Assembly: GCF_036924595.1 (NCBI RefSeq)
Contig: NZ_JAZHRV010000001.1
Span: forward strand, 3,472,001-3,536,000
Source of the DNA: Bradyrhizobium algeriense
Lineage (GTDB): Bacteria; Pseudomonadota; Alphaproteobacteria; Rhizobiales; Xanthobacteraceae
Length of the DNA stretch: 64,000 bases
Reading direction: 5' to 3'
The translations under genes were made by a program, and so were the position numbers. How positions within the stretch are numbered: the first letter of the stretch is position 1; every line of letters starts with the position of its first letter. Shown piece by piece: positions 25,634 through 34,372 of the stretch. The notes below the pieces were generated by a model, which did not search any database, was not told where the DNA came from, and was given only the letters and a program-made list of their open reading frames with translations.

Positions 25634-26977
25634 ATGGTCCGCATTGGTCCGATGGCAAGCCCCGAATTCCCGCTGGATCGACGCGAACTGATGGCTGGGC
25701 TGGGGGCGGCCGCACTGGTCCCGATGTTGCCCGTGTCAGGCCGGGCCCAACAAGGTAGTCTCCACGACCGTCCCTCCCTGGCATTGCAGGCCAAGCCCGA
25801 CAGCCTCGCACTCCGCCCGGGAAGTGCGGCCACGCCAATCTGGTCGCTGCAAGGGCCTGAACTCACCTTCAAGCGCGGCGATACGCTGGCGGTCGACTTT
25901 GGCAATGAGCTGCCAGTGCCTGCAGTCCTCAACTGGCGAGGGATCGATGGCGCCTCGGCAACCGAACCGCTGACGGGCCGGGCTCCGCTGGCGACCGGCG
26001 GCAAGGACGCCGCGCAACTGCTGCTGCGCCACGCCGGGACCTTCCTCTGCGAATCCGGGCTGCTTGGCGATGGCCAGACCCACCCATCGCGGCCACGGCC
26101 ATTGATCGTCCGGGAAACCGAGCCTGTCGCCGTCGACCGCGACGAGGTTCTGCTGATTGAGGATTGGCGGGTGAGATCGGATGGAACCGCGATGGCACCG
26201 GGGACCGATCCCGGAGACATCGTGCCAGTCCATACGATTAACGGCCGGACTTCGCTCGATCTCTCAGCCCGGATCAACGAACGGGTCAGGATCCGCATCA
26301 TTAGAGGCTGTCAACGCTCTGTTATTGCTCTCAAACTGGAGGGGCTCGAGGTCCGCGTGATGGCCGTCGACGGCCAACCGTCCGAGCCGTTCCAGGCCCG
26401 AAATGGCGCGGTGGTGCTGGCGCCGGGCCGCCGGATCGACGCGTTCGTCGACGTCACAGCGGCGGCCGGCAGCGAAACCCCGATCCTATTGCACGATGGT
26501 AAGGAAGCCCGCCCGATCGGCAAGATTCGCGTTGCCGGTGAGCCGCCGATCCGCCCCGCCCCGCTGCCACCGGCGCCGCCACTGCCCTCCAACGGCCTCC
26601 CCGAACGGCTCGACCTCAAGAACGCCACCCGGGTCGAACTGCCGCTTGGCGGACCGACACGCGACTGGGTTACGCCCGCCAATTTCGCCGCATCCGCCCC
26701 AGCCGCCTTCCGCACCAAGACCGGCCGCGTTGTCGTGCTGGCGCTGACCAACCGCGCCGCCACCGCCACCGTCTTCCACCTCCACGGCCATCACTTCCGG
26801 CTGCTGGACCGGCTCGACGATGGCTGGAAGCCATTCTGGCTGGATACGCTGGCGATCGAGCCCGGCCAGACCCAGCGCATCGCCTTTTTGGCCGAACATG
26901 CCGGGCGCTACCTGATCGAATCCGTGGCGACCGACTGGGCGGCGCCGCGGCTGGTGCGGTGGTACAGTGTCGAGTGA
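25634..26977 (+). CDS. Multicopper-oxidase-fold protein lacking most copper ligands
   Basis: A 447-residue exported protein with the cupredoxin-repeat layout of a multicopper oxidase. A twin-arginine signal is likely (DRRELMAGLGAAALVPMLP, residues 15-33, then SGRAQQ). The copper sites are largely gone: the first ligand motif HWHG is NWRG at residues 100-103, and the second, normally HSH after a GT-aromatic pair, is HAGTFLCES at 133-141. The C-terminal H-x-H motif survives as FHLHGHHF (381-388), but the final HCH-x3-H region is replaced by HAGRYLIESVATDW. It therefore probably cannot carry out four-electron oxygen reduction, and may be a structural or binding protein. The mandelate-racemase-like gene starts 10 bases after its stop. 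Confidence 0.82.
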   Translation: MVRIGPMASPEFPLDRRELMAGLGAAALVPMLPVSGRAQQGSLHDRPSLALQAKPDSLALRPGSAATPIWSLQGPELTFKRGDTLAVDFGNELPVPAVLNWRGIDGASATEPLTGRAPLATGGKDAAQLLLRHAGTFLCESGLLGDGQTHPSRPRPLIVRETEPVAVDRDEVLLIEDWRVRSDGTAMAPGTDPGDIVPVHTINGRTSLDLSARINERVRIRIIRGCQRSVIALKLEGLEVRVMAVDGQPSEPFQARNGAVVLAPGRRIDAFVDVTAAAGSETPILLHDGKEARPIGKIRVAGEPPIRPAPLPPAPPLPSNGLPERLDLKNATRVELPLGGPTRDWVTPANFAASAPAAFRTKTGRVVVLALTNRAATATVFHLHGHHFRLLDRLDDGWKPFWLDTLAIEPGQTQRIAFLAEHAGRYLIESVATDWAAPRLVRWYSVE

Positions 26978-26987
26978 GGAGCAAGCC

Positions 26988-28073
26988 ATGAGCAAACCGA
27001 TCCCCGCCATCCGCAGCGTCAAGGCGCGCGGCATCGTCGTGCCGCTCGCCCGCCCCGTGAAGAACGCGTTCGGTGTGATCGACGTCGGGCCGCTTGTCCT
27101 GATCGATGTCGAAACCGATCAGGGCGTTACCGGCCACTCCTACATCTTCGCCTACGCCCGGATGACGGTGAAGCCGCTGGTCCACCTGATCGAGGAGATC
27201 GGACGCGAGCTTATTGGTAAGCCAATCGCGCCCTATGACCTGATGGCAACGATGGACGCCAAGTTCCGCCTGCTCGGCTGGCAGGGCCTCGTCGGCATGG
27301 CGGTGTCCGGTCTCGACATGGCCTATTGGGACGCGCTCGGCCAGATCGCCGACCGGCCAGTGGCCGAATTGCTCGGCGGCTCAGCGCGGCCGATCAAGGC
27401 CTATGATAGCTATGGCGTGGTCGATCCCACAGCCGACGAGAAGCCGCTGCGCCGCTCGCTGGAGCAGGGTTTTCGCGGCATCAAGATCAAGGTCGGCGAC
27501 GGTGACGCCGCCAAAGACGAGCGGGTGGTCAAGGGCGTGCGCGCCCTCATCGGCCCCGATGTCGCGCTGATGATCGACTTCAACCAGTCGCTCGATCCCA
27601 CGGAAGCATCGCGCCGTATCGCGCGCCTCGAACCCTACGATCTGCACTGGATCGAAGAGCCGGTGCCGCAGGAAAATCTGTCTGGACACGCAAAAGTGCG
27701 CGAGACCTCGCCGACACCTATTCAGGCCGGCGAAAACTGGTGGTTCCCGCGCGGCTTTGCGGAAGCGATCGAAGCCGGCGCCAGCGACTTCATCATGCCC
27801 GATCTGATGAAATGCGGCGGCGTCACCGGCTGGCTGCAAGTCGCAGCCCAAGCGGAAGCCGCCAACATTCCGATGTCGAGCCACCTGTTCGCCGAGGCCA
27901 GCGCCCATATGCTTGCGGTGACACCAACCGCGCACTGGCTCGAATTCCTCGATTTCGCCAGCGTGATCCTCGCTCAGCCGGCCAAGGTTATCGATGGCAC
28001 GGTGACCGCGCGAGGCCCCGGGCTTGGGCTGAAATGGAATGAGGCGGCGGTGGCGAAATACCTCGTCGGATAG
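26988..28073 (+). CDS. Mandelate racemase-like enolase-superfamily enzyme
   Basis: A 361-residue enolase-superfamily enzyme of the mandelate racemase subgroup. The ATG at 26988 follows GAGGAGC 6 bases upstream. The residues used by Pseudomonas mandelate racemase are all present at a constant +2 offset from that enzyme's numbering as I recall it: K166/K168 (KIKVG), metal ligands D197, E223 and E249 (DFNQS, IEEPV, GENW), and the D272-H299 acid/base pair (PDLMKCGG, SSHLF) with E319 (TAHWLE). The active-site lid has PVKNAFGVIDVG. Proton abstraction from a 2-hydroxy acid is therefore plausible, but dehydratases share most of these residues. It follows the copper-depleted oxidase gene in an apparent operon. 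Confidence 0.88.
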   Translation: MSKPIPAIRSVKARGIVVPLARPVKNAFGVIDVGPLVLIDVETDQGVTGHSYIFAYARMTVKPLVHLIEEIGRELIGKPIAPYDLMATMDAKFRLLGWQGLVGMAVSGLDMAYWDALGQIADRPVAELLGGSARPIKAYDSYGVVDPTADEKPLRRSLEQGFRGIKIKVGDGDAAKDERVVKGVRALIGPDVALMIDFNQSLDPTEASRRIARLEPYDLHWIEEPVPQENLSGHAKVRETSPTPIQAGENWWFPRGFAEAIEAGASDFIMPDLMKCGGVTGWLQVAAQAEAANIPMSSHLFAEASAHMLAVTPTAHWLEFLDFASVILAQPAKVIDGTVTARGPGLGLKWNEAAVAKYLVG

Positions 28074-28077
28074 CACC

Positions 28078-28533
28078 TTACGGGCGCGTCCAAAGATAGC
28101 GCGCGTCCGGCTCCTTCTCCTCATTGCGGGCACCGTCGGTTTCCTCGACCAGCGCAAAGCCCCGCGCTTCGTAAAAGCGTCGCGCTCGTAGATTGCGCTG
28201 AAACGTCCAAAGCTGGAGGCAATCGAACGCGCGCATTGCGACCTGCAGCAATTCGCTACCGACGCCGCGTCCTTGTACTTCCGGCAGCACATACAACTGA
28301 TCGATCCAATCGCTTCGGAAGGCGATGATTGCGGCCAGCGCACCGCCCTCGATAGCCCCGTGCACGTGACATTCCGTGAACACACGTTCCCGGTAGAACC
28401 ACCGGTCTTCGTCGGGCGTGTGCAGACCGGTAAGCCAGGGCAATGCATGGTCGAACGCCGCGCGATGGACGCCCGCCGCCACGTCCATGTCGGCAAGTTC
28501 GAGTTGCCTAATACTCGATCCCGAACCCGTCAT
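28078..28533 (-). CDS. GNAT-family N-acetyltransferase
   Basis: A 151-residue acetyltransferase with the acetyl-CoA pyrophosphate-binding motif A at LYVLPEVQGRGVGSELL (about residues 80-96) and the motif B region LRARRFYEARGFALVEET near the C-terminus. It starts within the last 26 bases of the nnr gene and reads in the same direction, so the two are probably co-transcribed. Its stop lies five bases from the convergent mandelate-racemase-like gene. The acceptor is unknown. Confidence 0.88.
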   Translation of the reverse strand: MTGSGSSIRQLELADMDVAAGVHRAAFDHALPWLTGLHTPDEDRWFYRERVFTECHVHGAIEGGALAAIIAFRSDWIDQLYVLPEVQGRGVGSELLQVAMRAFDCLQLWTFQRNLRARRFYEARGFALVEETDGARNEEKEPDARYLWTRP

Positions 28534-30007
28534 AGAGTCGCCTGAACACCGCGGGCAGCACCTCCGGCAAATCTTCGGCGATCAGCCCCGGTCCCGCCTC
28601 GCTTGCAGCTTCGCCGTGCATCCATACGCCGATGCAGGCGGCCTCGAACGTTGGTACGCCTTGCGCCAGCATCCCTGCGATCATTCCAGCCAGCACGTCG
28701 CCGGCGCCGGCGGTGGCGAGCCAGGGCGGCGCGTTGGAAGCAATGCTGGCGCGGCCATCCGGTGATGCCACCACGGTATCCGGCCCCTTCAACAGCACCA
28801 CCGCGCCCGCGCGCTCGGCGGCGTCGCGCACCCGCTCCAGTTTGGAGCGGCCGGGATGCTTGTTGCTGATGTCGCTGAACAGGCGCGGAAACTCGCCCTC
28901 ATGCGGGGTCAGCACGACGTGGGCGTCCTCGGCAGCCTTGATCGCTTCAAACAACCGCTCCGGCGCTTCGGCAAAACTCGTCAGCGCGTCGGCGTCGAGC
29001 ACGAGGCCGCGTTTCGCCGACAGTGCCGTGTGGACGAGATCGCGCGTCCGGGCGCTGACGCCGGCGCCCGGCCCGATCACGATGGAATTGAGGCGCCTGT
29101 CGCTGACCATGTCGGCGAATTCGACCACGGTATCGACGGGGCGAACCATCACCGCGGTCAGCGCCGCAGCATTCACCGCCAGCGCGTCGCGCGGCGAGGC
29201 TACGGTCACCAGCCCGGCGCCCGCCCGTAAGGCGCCGCGGGCCGCGAGCCGCGCCGCCCCGGTCGACGCCAGTTCACCCGACAGCACGACGGCGTGGCCG
29301 CGGGCATATTTGTGGCCGTCGATATCAGGCACGGGGAAGGATTTTTGCCAGCTCTGCGGAACGTTCTCAAATGTCCGCGGCGCGATCTCCTCGAGCACCT
29401 GCGCATCGATGCCGATATCGGCGACGCGGACCCGGCCGCAATGCTTGCGTCCCGGCATCAACAGATGCGCCGGCTTGCGGCGGAAGAAGGTCACGGTCTC
29501 CACGGCGTTGATTGCGGCACCCATTACCGCGCCGGTCGTGCCGTTGATCCCGCTCGGCAGGTCGACCGCAAGCACCGGCGCGCCGTTGGCGTTGACCGCC
29601 TCGATCATCTCGAGCGGGTCGCCCTTGATCGGACGATTGAGTCCGGCACCGAACAGCGCATCGATGATCAGCGCCGGCTTGCCGATCGCCTGTGGGTTGA
29701 ACGGCAGCACCGGATACTTCCAGCCACGTGCAGCGAGCGCGGCATCGCCCTGCAGGCTGTCGCGCTCGCACAGCAGGATGACCGACACTTCGCGGCCGCG
29801 CGCCGCCAGTTCGGCCGCCGCCACAAAACCGTCGCCGCCATTGTTGCCGCGGCCGGCGACCACCATGATGGGTCCTTCCTCGACGAGAGCCATTGCGGCC
29901 TCCGCCACGGCTTGCCCTGCGCTCATCATCAGCGCGAAGCCCGGCGTGCCGGCGGTAATAGTCAACCGGTCAGCACGCTCCATCTCAGTCGTGGTCAAAA
30001 CTTCCAT
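28508..30007 (-). CDS. nnr: Bifunctional NAD(P)HX epimerase / ADP-dependent NAD(P)HX dehydratase
   Basis: A 499-residue repair enzyme that restores hydrated NADH and NADPH. The N-terminal YjeF_N epimerase domain shows VVAGRGNNGGDGFVAA near residue 50 and ALFGAGLNRPIKG, VDLPSGING. The C-terminal ribokinase-like dehydratase domain shows VLTPHEGEFPRLF and the nucleotide-binding NAPPWLATAGAGDVLAGM near residue 440. The ATG at 30007 follows GAGGATTC; the frame extends 26 codons further upstream without a ribosome-binding site. A GNAT gene overlaps its 3' end. It is divergent from the glnB promoter region. Confidence 0.95.
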   Translation of the reverse strand: MEVLTTTEMERADRLTITAGTPGFALMMSAGQAVAEAAMALVEEGPIMVVAGRGNNGGDGFVAAAELAARGREVSVILLCERDSLQGDAALAARGWKYPVLPFNPQAIGKPALIIDALFGAGLNRPIKGDPLEMIEAVNANGAPVLAVDLPSGINGTTGAVMGAAINAVETVTFFRRKPAHLLMPGRKHCGRVRVADIGIDAQVLEEIAPRTFENVPQSWQKSFPVPDIDGHKYARGHAVVLSGELASTGAARLAARGALRAGAGLVTVASPRDALAVNAAALTAVMVRPVDTVVEFADMVSDRRLNSIVIGPGAGVSARTRDLVHTALSAKRGLVLDADALTSFAEAPERLFEAIKAAEDAHVVLTPHEGEFPRLFSDISNKHPGRSKLERVRDAAERAGAVVLLKGPDTVVASPDGRASIASNAPPWLATAGAGDVLAGMIAGMLAQGVPTFEAACIGVWMHGEAASEAGPGLIAEDLPEVLPAVFRRLYDGFGIEY

Positions 30008-30202
30008 GCCGAATCCTCGATCCGTCAGCCTTTTCTGGAGGCATATCCACGTCGCACCCCGCGGCCCTCCCGGCCTCGCCTGCACATGAATTGATCGATT
30101 TGCCTATTTTGTAAGCTTCGCTATCATACGTCGTCCGGCTCAACCTCTTCCACTTGCCCGTTAAAAGTCTGATAACGTTTCGAAATCAGCCGCGTTAACA
30201 AC

Positions 30203-30220
30203 TTGGCATAGACCCTGCTT
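30203..30220 (+). promoter_or_regulatory. Putative sigma-54 (-24/-12) promoter of glnB
   Basis: TTGGCATAGACCCTGCTT contains GG (30205-30206) and GC (30217-30218) with exactly ten bases between them, the defining spacing of sigma-54 promoters, and TTGGCA is close to the -24 consensus. It lies about 160 bases upstream of the glnB start. NtrC-dependent -24/-12 transcription of glnB is known in Bradyrhizobium japonicum, which supports the assignment. I did not identify a clear NtrC enhancer. Confidence 0.6.
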
Positions 30221-30253
30221 TTGAGGAAGCCGGTTGGAAAACCGAGCACATGA

Positions 30254-30718
<465 letters not shown>

Positions 30719-30857
30719 GCCGGGTGCTATCCGAATTTTGCGACTAAAAAACAAGAAATTGGCTGCTTCAGCGGCCTGATTTCGTTCGCGATGTCTCGAG
30801 CGATCGTCTGCGAAAATGTCGCGTCCTGGAAACCGTCCGTAGCTAAAAGGGGTATTC

Positions 30858-32267
30858 ATGAAGACCGCTAAAGACGTCCTGAAATCGATCAAGGACAACG
30901 ACGTAAAATACGTCGACCTGCGCTTCACCGATCCGCGCGGCAAGTGGCAGCACGTGACCTTCGATGTCGGCATGATCGAAGAAGACACCTTTGCTGAAGG
31001 CCAGATGTTCGACGGTTCCTCGATCGCCGGCTGGAAGGCGATCAACGAATCCGACATGTGCCTGATGCCCGACCCGGTGACCGCGACGATCGACCCGTTC
31101 TTCGCCGAGACCACCATGGTCATCGTCTGCGACGTGCTCGAGCCGACCACCGGCGAGCCCTACAACCGCGACCCCCGCGGCATCGCCAAGAAGGCCGAGG
31201 CGATGGTAAAATCGTCTGGCGTCGGCGACACCGTGTTCTTCGGCCCCGAGGCCGAATTCTTCGTGTTCGACGACGTGCGCTACCAGACCACGCCCTACAA
31301 TACCGGCTTCAAGCTCGACTCCTCGGAACTGCCGATCAATTCGGACACCGAATATGAGGGCGGCAATCTCGGCCACCGCATCCGCACCAAGGCCGGCTAC
31401 TTCCCCGTGCCGCCGCAGGACTCCGTGCAGGACATGCGTTCCGAAATGCTCGGCGCCATGGCCAAGATGGGCGTCAAGGTCGAGAAGCATCACCACGAAG
31501 TGGCTTCCGCCCAGCACGAGCTCGGCATGAAGTTCGACACCATGACGCTGATGGCCGACCAGATGCAGATCTACAAATACTGCATCCACCAGGTCGCCCA
31601 CATCTACGGCAAGACTGCCACCTTCATGCCGAAGCCGGTCTATGGCGACAACGGCTCGGGCATGCACTGCCACCAGTCGATCTGGAAGGACGGCAAGCCG
31701 GTATTCGCCGGCAACAAATACGCCGACCTCTCGGAGACCTGCCTCCATTACATCGGCGGCATCATCAAGCACGCGAAAGCGATCAACGCCTTCACCAACC
31801 CGTCGACCAATTCCTACAAGCGCCTGGTCCCGGGTTATGAAGCTCCCGTGCTGCTCGCCTACTCCGCGCGCAACCGTTCGGCCTCCTGCCGCATTCCGTA
31901 TACGGCAAACCCGAAGGCCAAGCGCGTCGAAGTCCGCTTCCCCGACCCGATGGCCAATCCCTATCTCGGCTTCGCCGCGATGCTGATGGCCGGCCTCGAC
32001 GGCGTCAAGAACAAGATCGATCCGGGTCCGGCGATGGACAAGGACCTCTACGACCTGCCGAAGGAAGAGCTGAAAGCGATCCCGACCGTGTGCGGCTCTC
32101 TGCGCGAGGCGCTGGAAAACCTCGACAAGGATCGCGCGTTCCTCAAGGCCGGCGGCGTGTTCGACGACGACTTCATCGACAGCTTCATCGAGCTGAAGAT
32201 GACCGAAGTCGAGCGTTTTGAGATGACCCCGCATCCGGTCGAGTTCGACATGTACTATTCGCAGTGA
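30858..32267 (+). CDS. glnA: Glutamine synthetase type I
   Basis: A 469-residue dodecameric GSI that makes glutamine from glutamate, ammonia and ATP. Signatures include [10 protein letters not shown] near residue 53, [12 protein letters not shown] near 129, [19 protein letters not shown] near 265, and the adenylylation-loop tyrosine in [10 protein letters not shown] near residue 398, which would be modified by GlnE. The C-terminus [12 protein letters not shown] is normal. It is followed by a strong terminator. The last 150 or so bases and the terminator occur again at 33070-33305, suggesting an insertion at this 3' end. Confidence 0.98.
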   Translation: MKTAKDVLKSIKDNDVKYVDLRFTDPRGKWQHVTFDVGMIEEDTFAEGQMFDGSSIAGWKAINESDMCLMPDPVTATIDPFFAETTMVIVCDVLEPTTGEPYNRDPRGIAKKAEAMVKSSGVGDTVFFGPEAEFFVFDDVRYQTTPYNTGFKLDSSELPINSDTEYEGGNLGHRIRTKAGYFPVPPQDSVQDMRSEMLGAMAKMGVKVEKHHHEVASAQHELGMKFDTMTLMADQMQIYKYCIHQVAHIYGKTATFMPKPVYGDNGSGMHCHQSIWKDGKPVFAGNKYADLSETCLHYIGGIIKHAKAINAFTNPSTNSYKRLVPGYEAPVLLAYSARNRSASCRIPYTANPKAKRVEVRFPDPMANPYLGFAAMLMAGLDGVKNKIDPGPAMDKDLYDLPKEELKAIPTVCGSLREALENLDKDRAFLKAGGVFDDDFIDSFIELKMTEVERFEMTPHPVEFDMYYSQ

Positions 32268-32312
32268 TCTCGCGCGGCGTTCGCGCCGCCCGTATCACCA
32301 TCCAACAATGCG

Positions 32313-32346
32313 AAAGGCGCTCCTTGCGGGGCGCCTTTTGTTTTTT
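32313..32346 (+). terminator. Rho-independent terminator after glnA
   Basis: AAAGGCGC (32313-32320) pairs with GCGCCTTT (32331-32338) across TCCTTGCGGG, followed by TGTTTTTT. A 39-base stretch around it is identical to the second copy at 33272-33305. Confidence 0.9.
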
Positions 32347-32526
32347 GTGTAGGAAAGTCAGGCGTTTCGGCCGCGTGGTTCGTGTACTCATGGCCGAGTG
32401 CCGCCGCGAATTTTCCACCGCCCGCCTGCCGACCCGCCTGCACGACCGTTACAGCTCGGAACAGGAACATCGCAGTGTCGTTGCGCGTTGAGGGGGTCCA
32501 TCAAATGCGTCGACGGAGGGACGCCC

Positions 32527-33051
32527 ATGACCAAAGCAACGCTGAATAGAACAACCTTGAATAGTCTCGCAACCACATGCGCCGCCCTGGCGCTCGCCCT
32601 CGCCATGACTTCGGCCACGGCTCAGGACCGGACAAGGGTCGGCACGCTCACCTGCAACATATCGCCCGGTGTCGGCCTCGTTGTCGGGGGGCAGCGGCAA
32701 CTGAGCTGCATCTATGCCTCGGCGAGAGGCAGGGCGCGCGACGCTTATGAGGGCACCGTCAGCACGCTTGGCCTCGACATCGGTGCCACGACCGGCGGCC
32801 AGATGGCCTGGGCGGTTTTTGCGCCGACCACGTTGGGCCGGGGGGCATTAGCGGGAACCCATACGGGTGCGACCGCCGGCGGCACGGTCGGCGCCGGAGC
32901 GAGTGCCAACGTCCTGGTCGGAGGCCCGGACCGCAGGGTCATCATGCAGCCGGCATCCGTGCAGGGGCAGACGGGCGTGAATATTGCCGCAGGCGTATCC
33001 ACACTGGAGCTGCGGCCGGCCACTGCGCCCGCACGTCGCACGGCCCAGTGA
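32527..33051 (+). CDS. DUF992 family secreted protein
   Basis: A 174-residue exported protein of the DUF992 family, widespread in rhizobia and of unknown function. The ATG at 32527 follows GACGGAGGGA. The signal peptide has a hydrophobic core (TCAALALALAMTSATAQ). The mature part contains the family pattern VGTLTCNISPGVGLVVGGQRQLSCIY with two conserved cysteines, then GLDIGATTGGQMAWAVFAP and the glycine-rich AGTHTGATAGGTVGAGASANVLVGG. It lies between glnA and the duplicated glnA 3' end, so it may be cargo of the event that produced the duplication. Confidence 0.88.
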   Translation: MTKATLNRTTLNSLATTCAALALALAMTSATAQDRTRVGTLTCNISPGVGLVVGGQRQLSCIYASARGRARDAYEGTVSTLGLDIGATTGGQMAWAVFAPTTLGRGALAGTHTGATAGGTVGAGASANVLVGGPDRRVIMQPASVQGQTGVNIAAGVSTLELRPATAPARRTAQ

Positions 33052-33069
33052 CGACATCATCGCTGGTGA

Positions 33070-33229
33070 ACTGGTGGAAAATCTCGACAAGGACCGCGCG
33101 TTTCTCAAGAGCGGCGGCGTGTTCGACGACGACTTCATCGACAGCTTCATCTAGCTGAAGATGACCGAAGTCGAGCGCTTCGAGATGACCCCGCACCCGG
33201 TGGAGTTCGACATGTACTATTCGCAGTGA
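33070..33229 (+). pseudogene. Duplicated 3' end of glnA
   Basis: About 160 bases align with the end of glnA (to 32267). Over the last 154 bases I count ten differences: seven are third-position synonymous changes, two change one alanine codon to serine, and one turns GAG into a TAG stop. The peptide otherwise reads [17 protein letters not shown], then [11 protein letters not shown] and the native C-terminus with the TGA in place. The synonymous pattern shows that the copy was once under selection as a real glnA end. It has no start and cannot make glutamine synthetase. Confidence 0.92.
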
Positions 33230-33271
33230 TCGCTGGCGGATTTTCCGCCGGCACACTGGCCGAGAAATGCG

Positions 33272-33305
33272 AAAGGCGCTCCTTGCGGGGCGCCTTTTGT
33301 TTTTG
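33272..33305 (+). terminator. Second copy of the glnA terminator
   Basis: AAAGGCGC (33272-33279) and GCGCCTTT (33290-33297) with the same TCCTTGCGGG loop as the glnA terminator, then TGTTTTT. It was duplicated together with the glnA 3' end. Confidence 0.9.
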
Positions 33306-33474
33306 CAGCGGTCATTTCCACCTATGCCAGCAATCCGGGCTTCCACGTGATCTTGCGGTTCCCGAATCCCAATGAAGTCAAAACTTCTCCTAAATTGTGG
33401 CGGTGATTGTCGCTTTTAGACCTCGCTGGCGAGGTACTGGTGCAGGATAACAAATAAGAGGCGGCATCGACCAA

Positions 33475-34206
33475 ATGGCGACAAAAGACGGTTTCCCGCC
33501 GGACGATCGTTATCCTGTCTTTCTCTCCGAGCAAGCCGAAGAAACCGTGCAGCAGGATATCGGGAAGGCTTTGGGCAGAGCGGCTCTCTCGTCACGTATC
33601 CTCAAGGCGAGTATTTTGGGGGTGACGGCGACAGCAGCGATCGGTATCGCGATCCTGTCGGTGGGAGATCCAGTCGCGCTCGTTGCGAACGTCACGGCTA
33701 CATGGGTCGACAAGCCGGCGCTTCAGCCTGACACCGATCCGCCGGCACCAGCAATTCAATCAATCGCCGGCACTCAGGATTTGCCGTCGACGACAAGTGA
33801 GGCGCCGCCGCGCGACGAAATTGCTGCGGCTGTTGAACCTGCTGATCAGAACCAGGCCGAGATCGCCCACCCGCTCACCGAAGCCTTGTTCAAGCAATTC
33901 CAGGCCTGGGCGGACGAACAAGATACACGGGCACAGGTCGAGCCCAAACAGCCCGTGCAAGTTGCTCCTGTACGGGTGGCGCAAGATGCCCCAGCGCAGG
34001 TCCGGCCCGTGAAAAAGCACCGACGGGTCCGGTCCGTGCAAAATGCTCGAGCAGAGATCCGGCCCGCGCGACATCATCGAGTGAGGACCCGGGAAGAAAG
34101 TGCACCGATGCCGATCGCGCCAGTACCGGACGCCCGAGCACCGGAGCAGCAGCCAGTGCAAAATAGCCAGACACCTGGGCTCTTGCAAAGCTTCGGTTTT
34201 CGCTAA
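33475..34206 (+). CDS. Hypothetical protein with one membrane segment and a basic, low-complexity C-terminus
   Basis: A 243-residue protein. Residues about 43-65 form a membrane helix (ILKASILGVTATAAIGIAIL); the N-terminal 40 residues are probably cytoplasmic. The remainder is low-complexity and rich in Pro, Gln, Ala and Arg. It contains loosely repeated units of the form VRPVKKHRRVRSVQNARAEI and IRPARHHRVR. Proteins with this C-terminal pattern are common in Bradyrhizobium genomes and have no assigned function as far as I know. The ATG at 33475 has GAGGCGGC upstream. It may interact with the cell wall through its basic tail; that is only inference. Confidence 0.7.
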   Translation: MATKDGFPPDDRYPVFLSEQAEETVQQDIGKALGRAALSSRILKASILGVTATAAIGIAILSVGDPVALVANVTATWVDKPALQPDTDPPAPAIQSIAGTQDLPSTTSEAPPRDEIAAAVEPADQNQAEIAHPLTEALFKQFQAWADEQDTRAQVEPKQPVQVAPVRVAQDAPAQVRPVKKHRRVRSVQNARAEIRPARHHRVRTREESAPMPIAPVPDARAPEQQPVQNSQTPGLLQSFGFR

Positions 34207-34280
34207 CGCAGCGTCACCGCAACTACGCTTCGTCGCGACCTCCGATGCAGCCAGCGTAGCCTTGGCGAGCGTGCAGCAAG

Positions 34281-34356
34281 CGTAGCCCGGATGAGCGAAA
34301 GCGACATCCAGGATTTTCGCTGCCCCCGCATATCGCTGCGCTCATGCGGGCTTACG
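34281..34356. repeat. Palindromic intergenic repeat (GTAGCCCGGATGAGCG family)
   Basis: CGTAGCCCGGATGAGCGAAAG on the left and CGCTGCGCTCATGCGGGCTTACG on the right form an imperfect inverted repeat spanning 76 bases. This family is, in my experience, abundant between genes in Bradyrhizobium. It lies between two convergent genes. Confidence 0.8.
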
Positions 34357-34372
34357 TATTGCTTGTTCGCGG

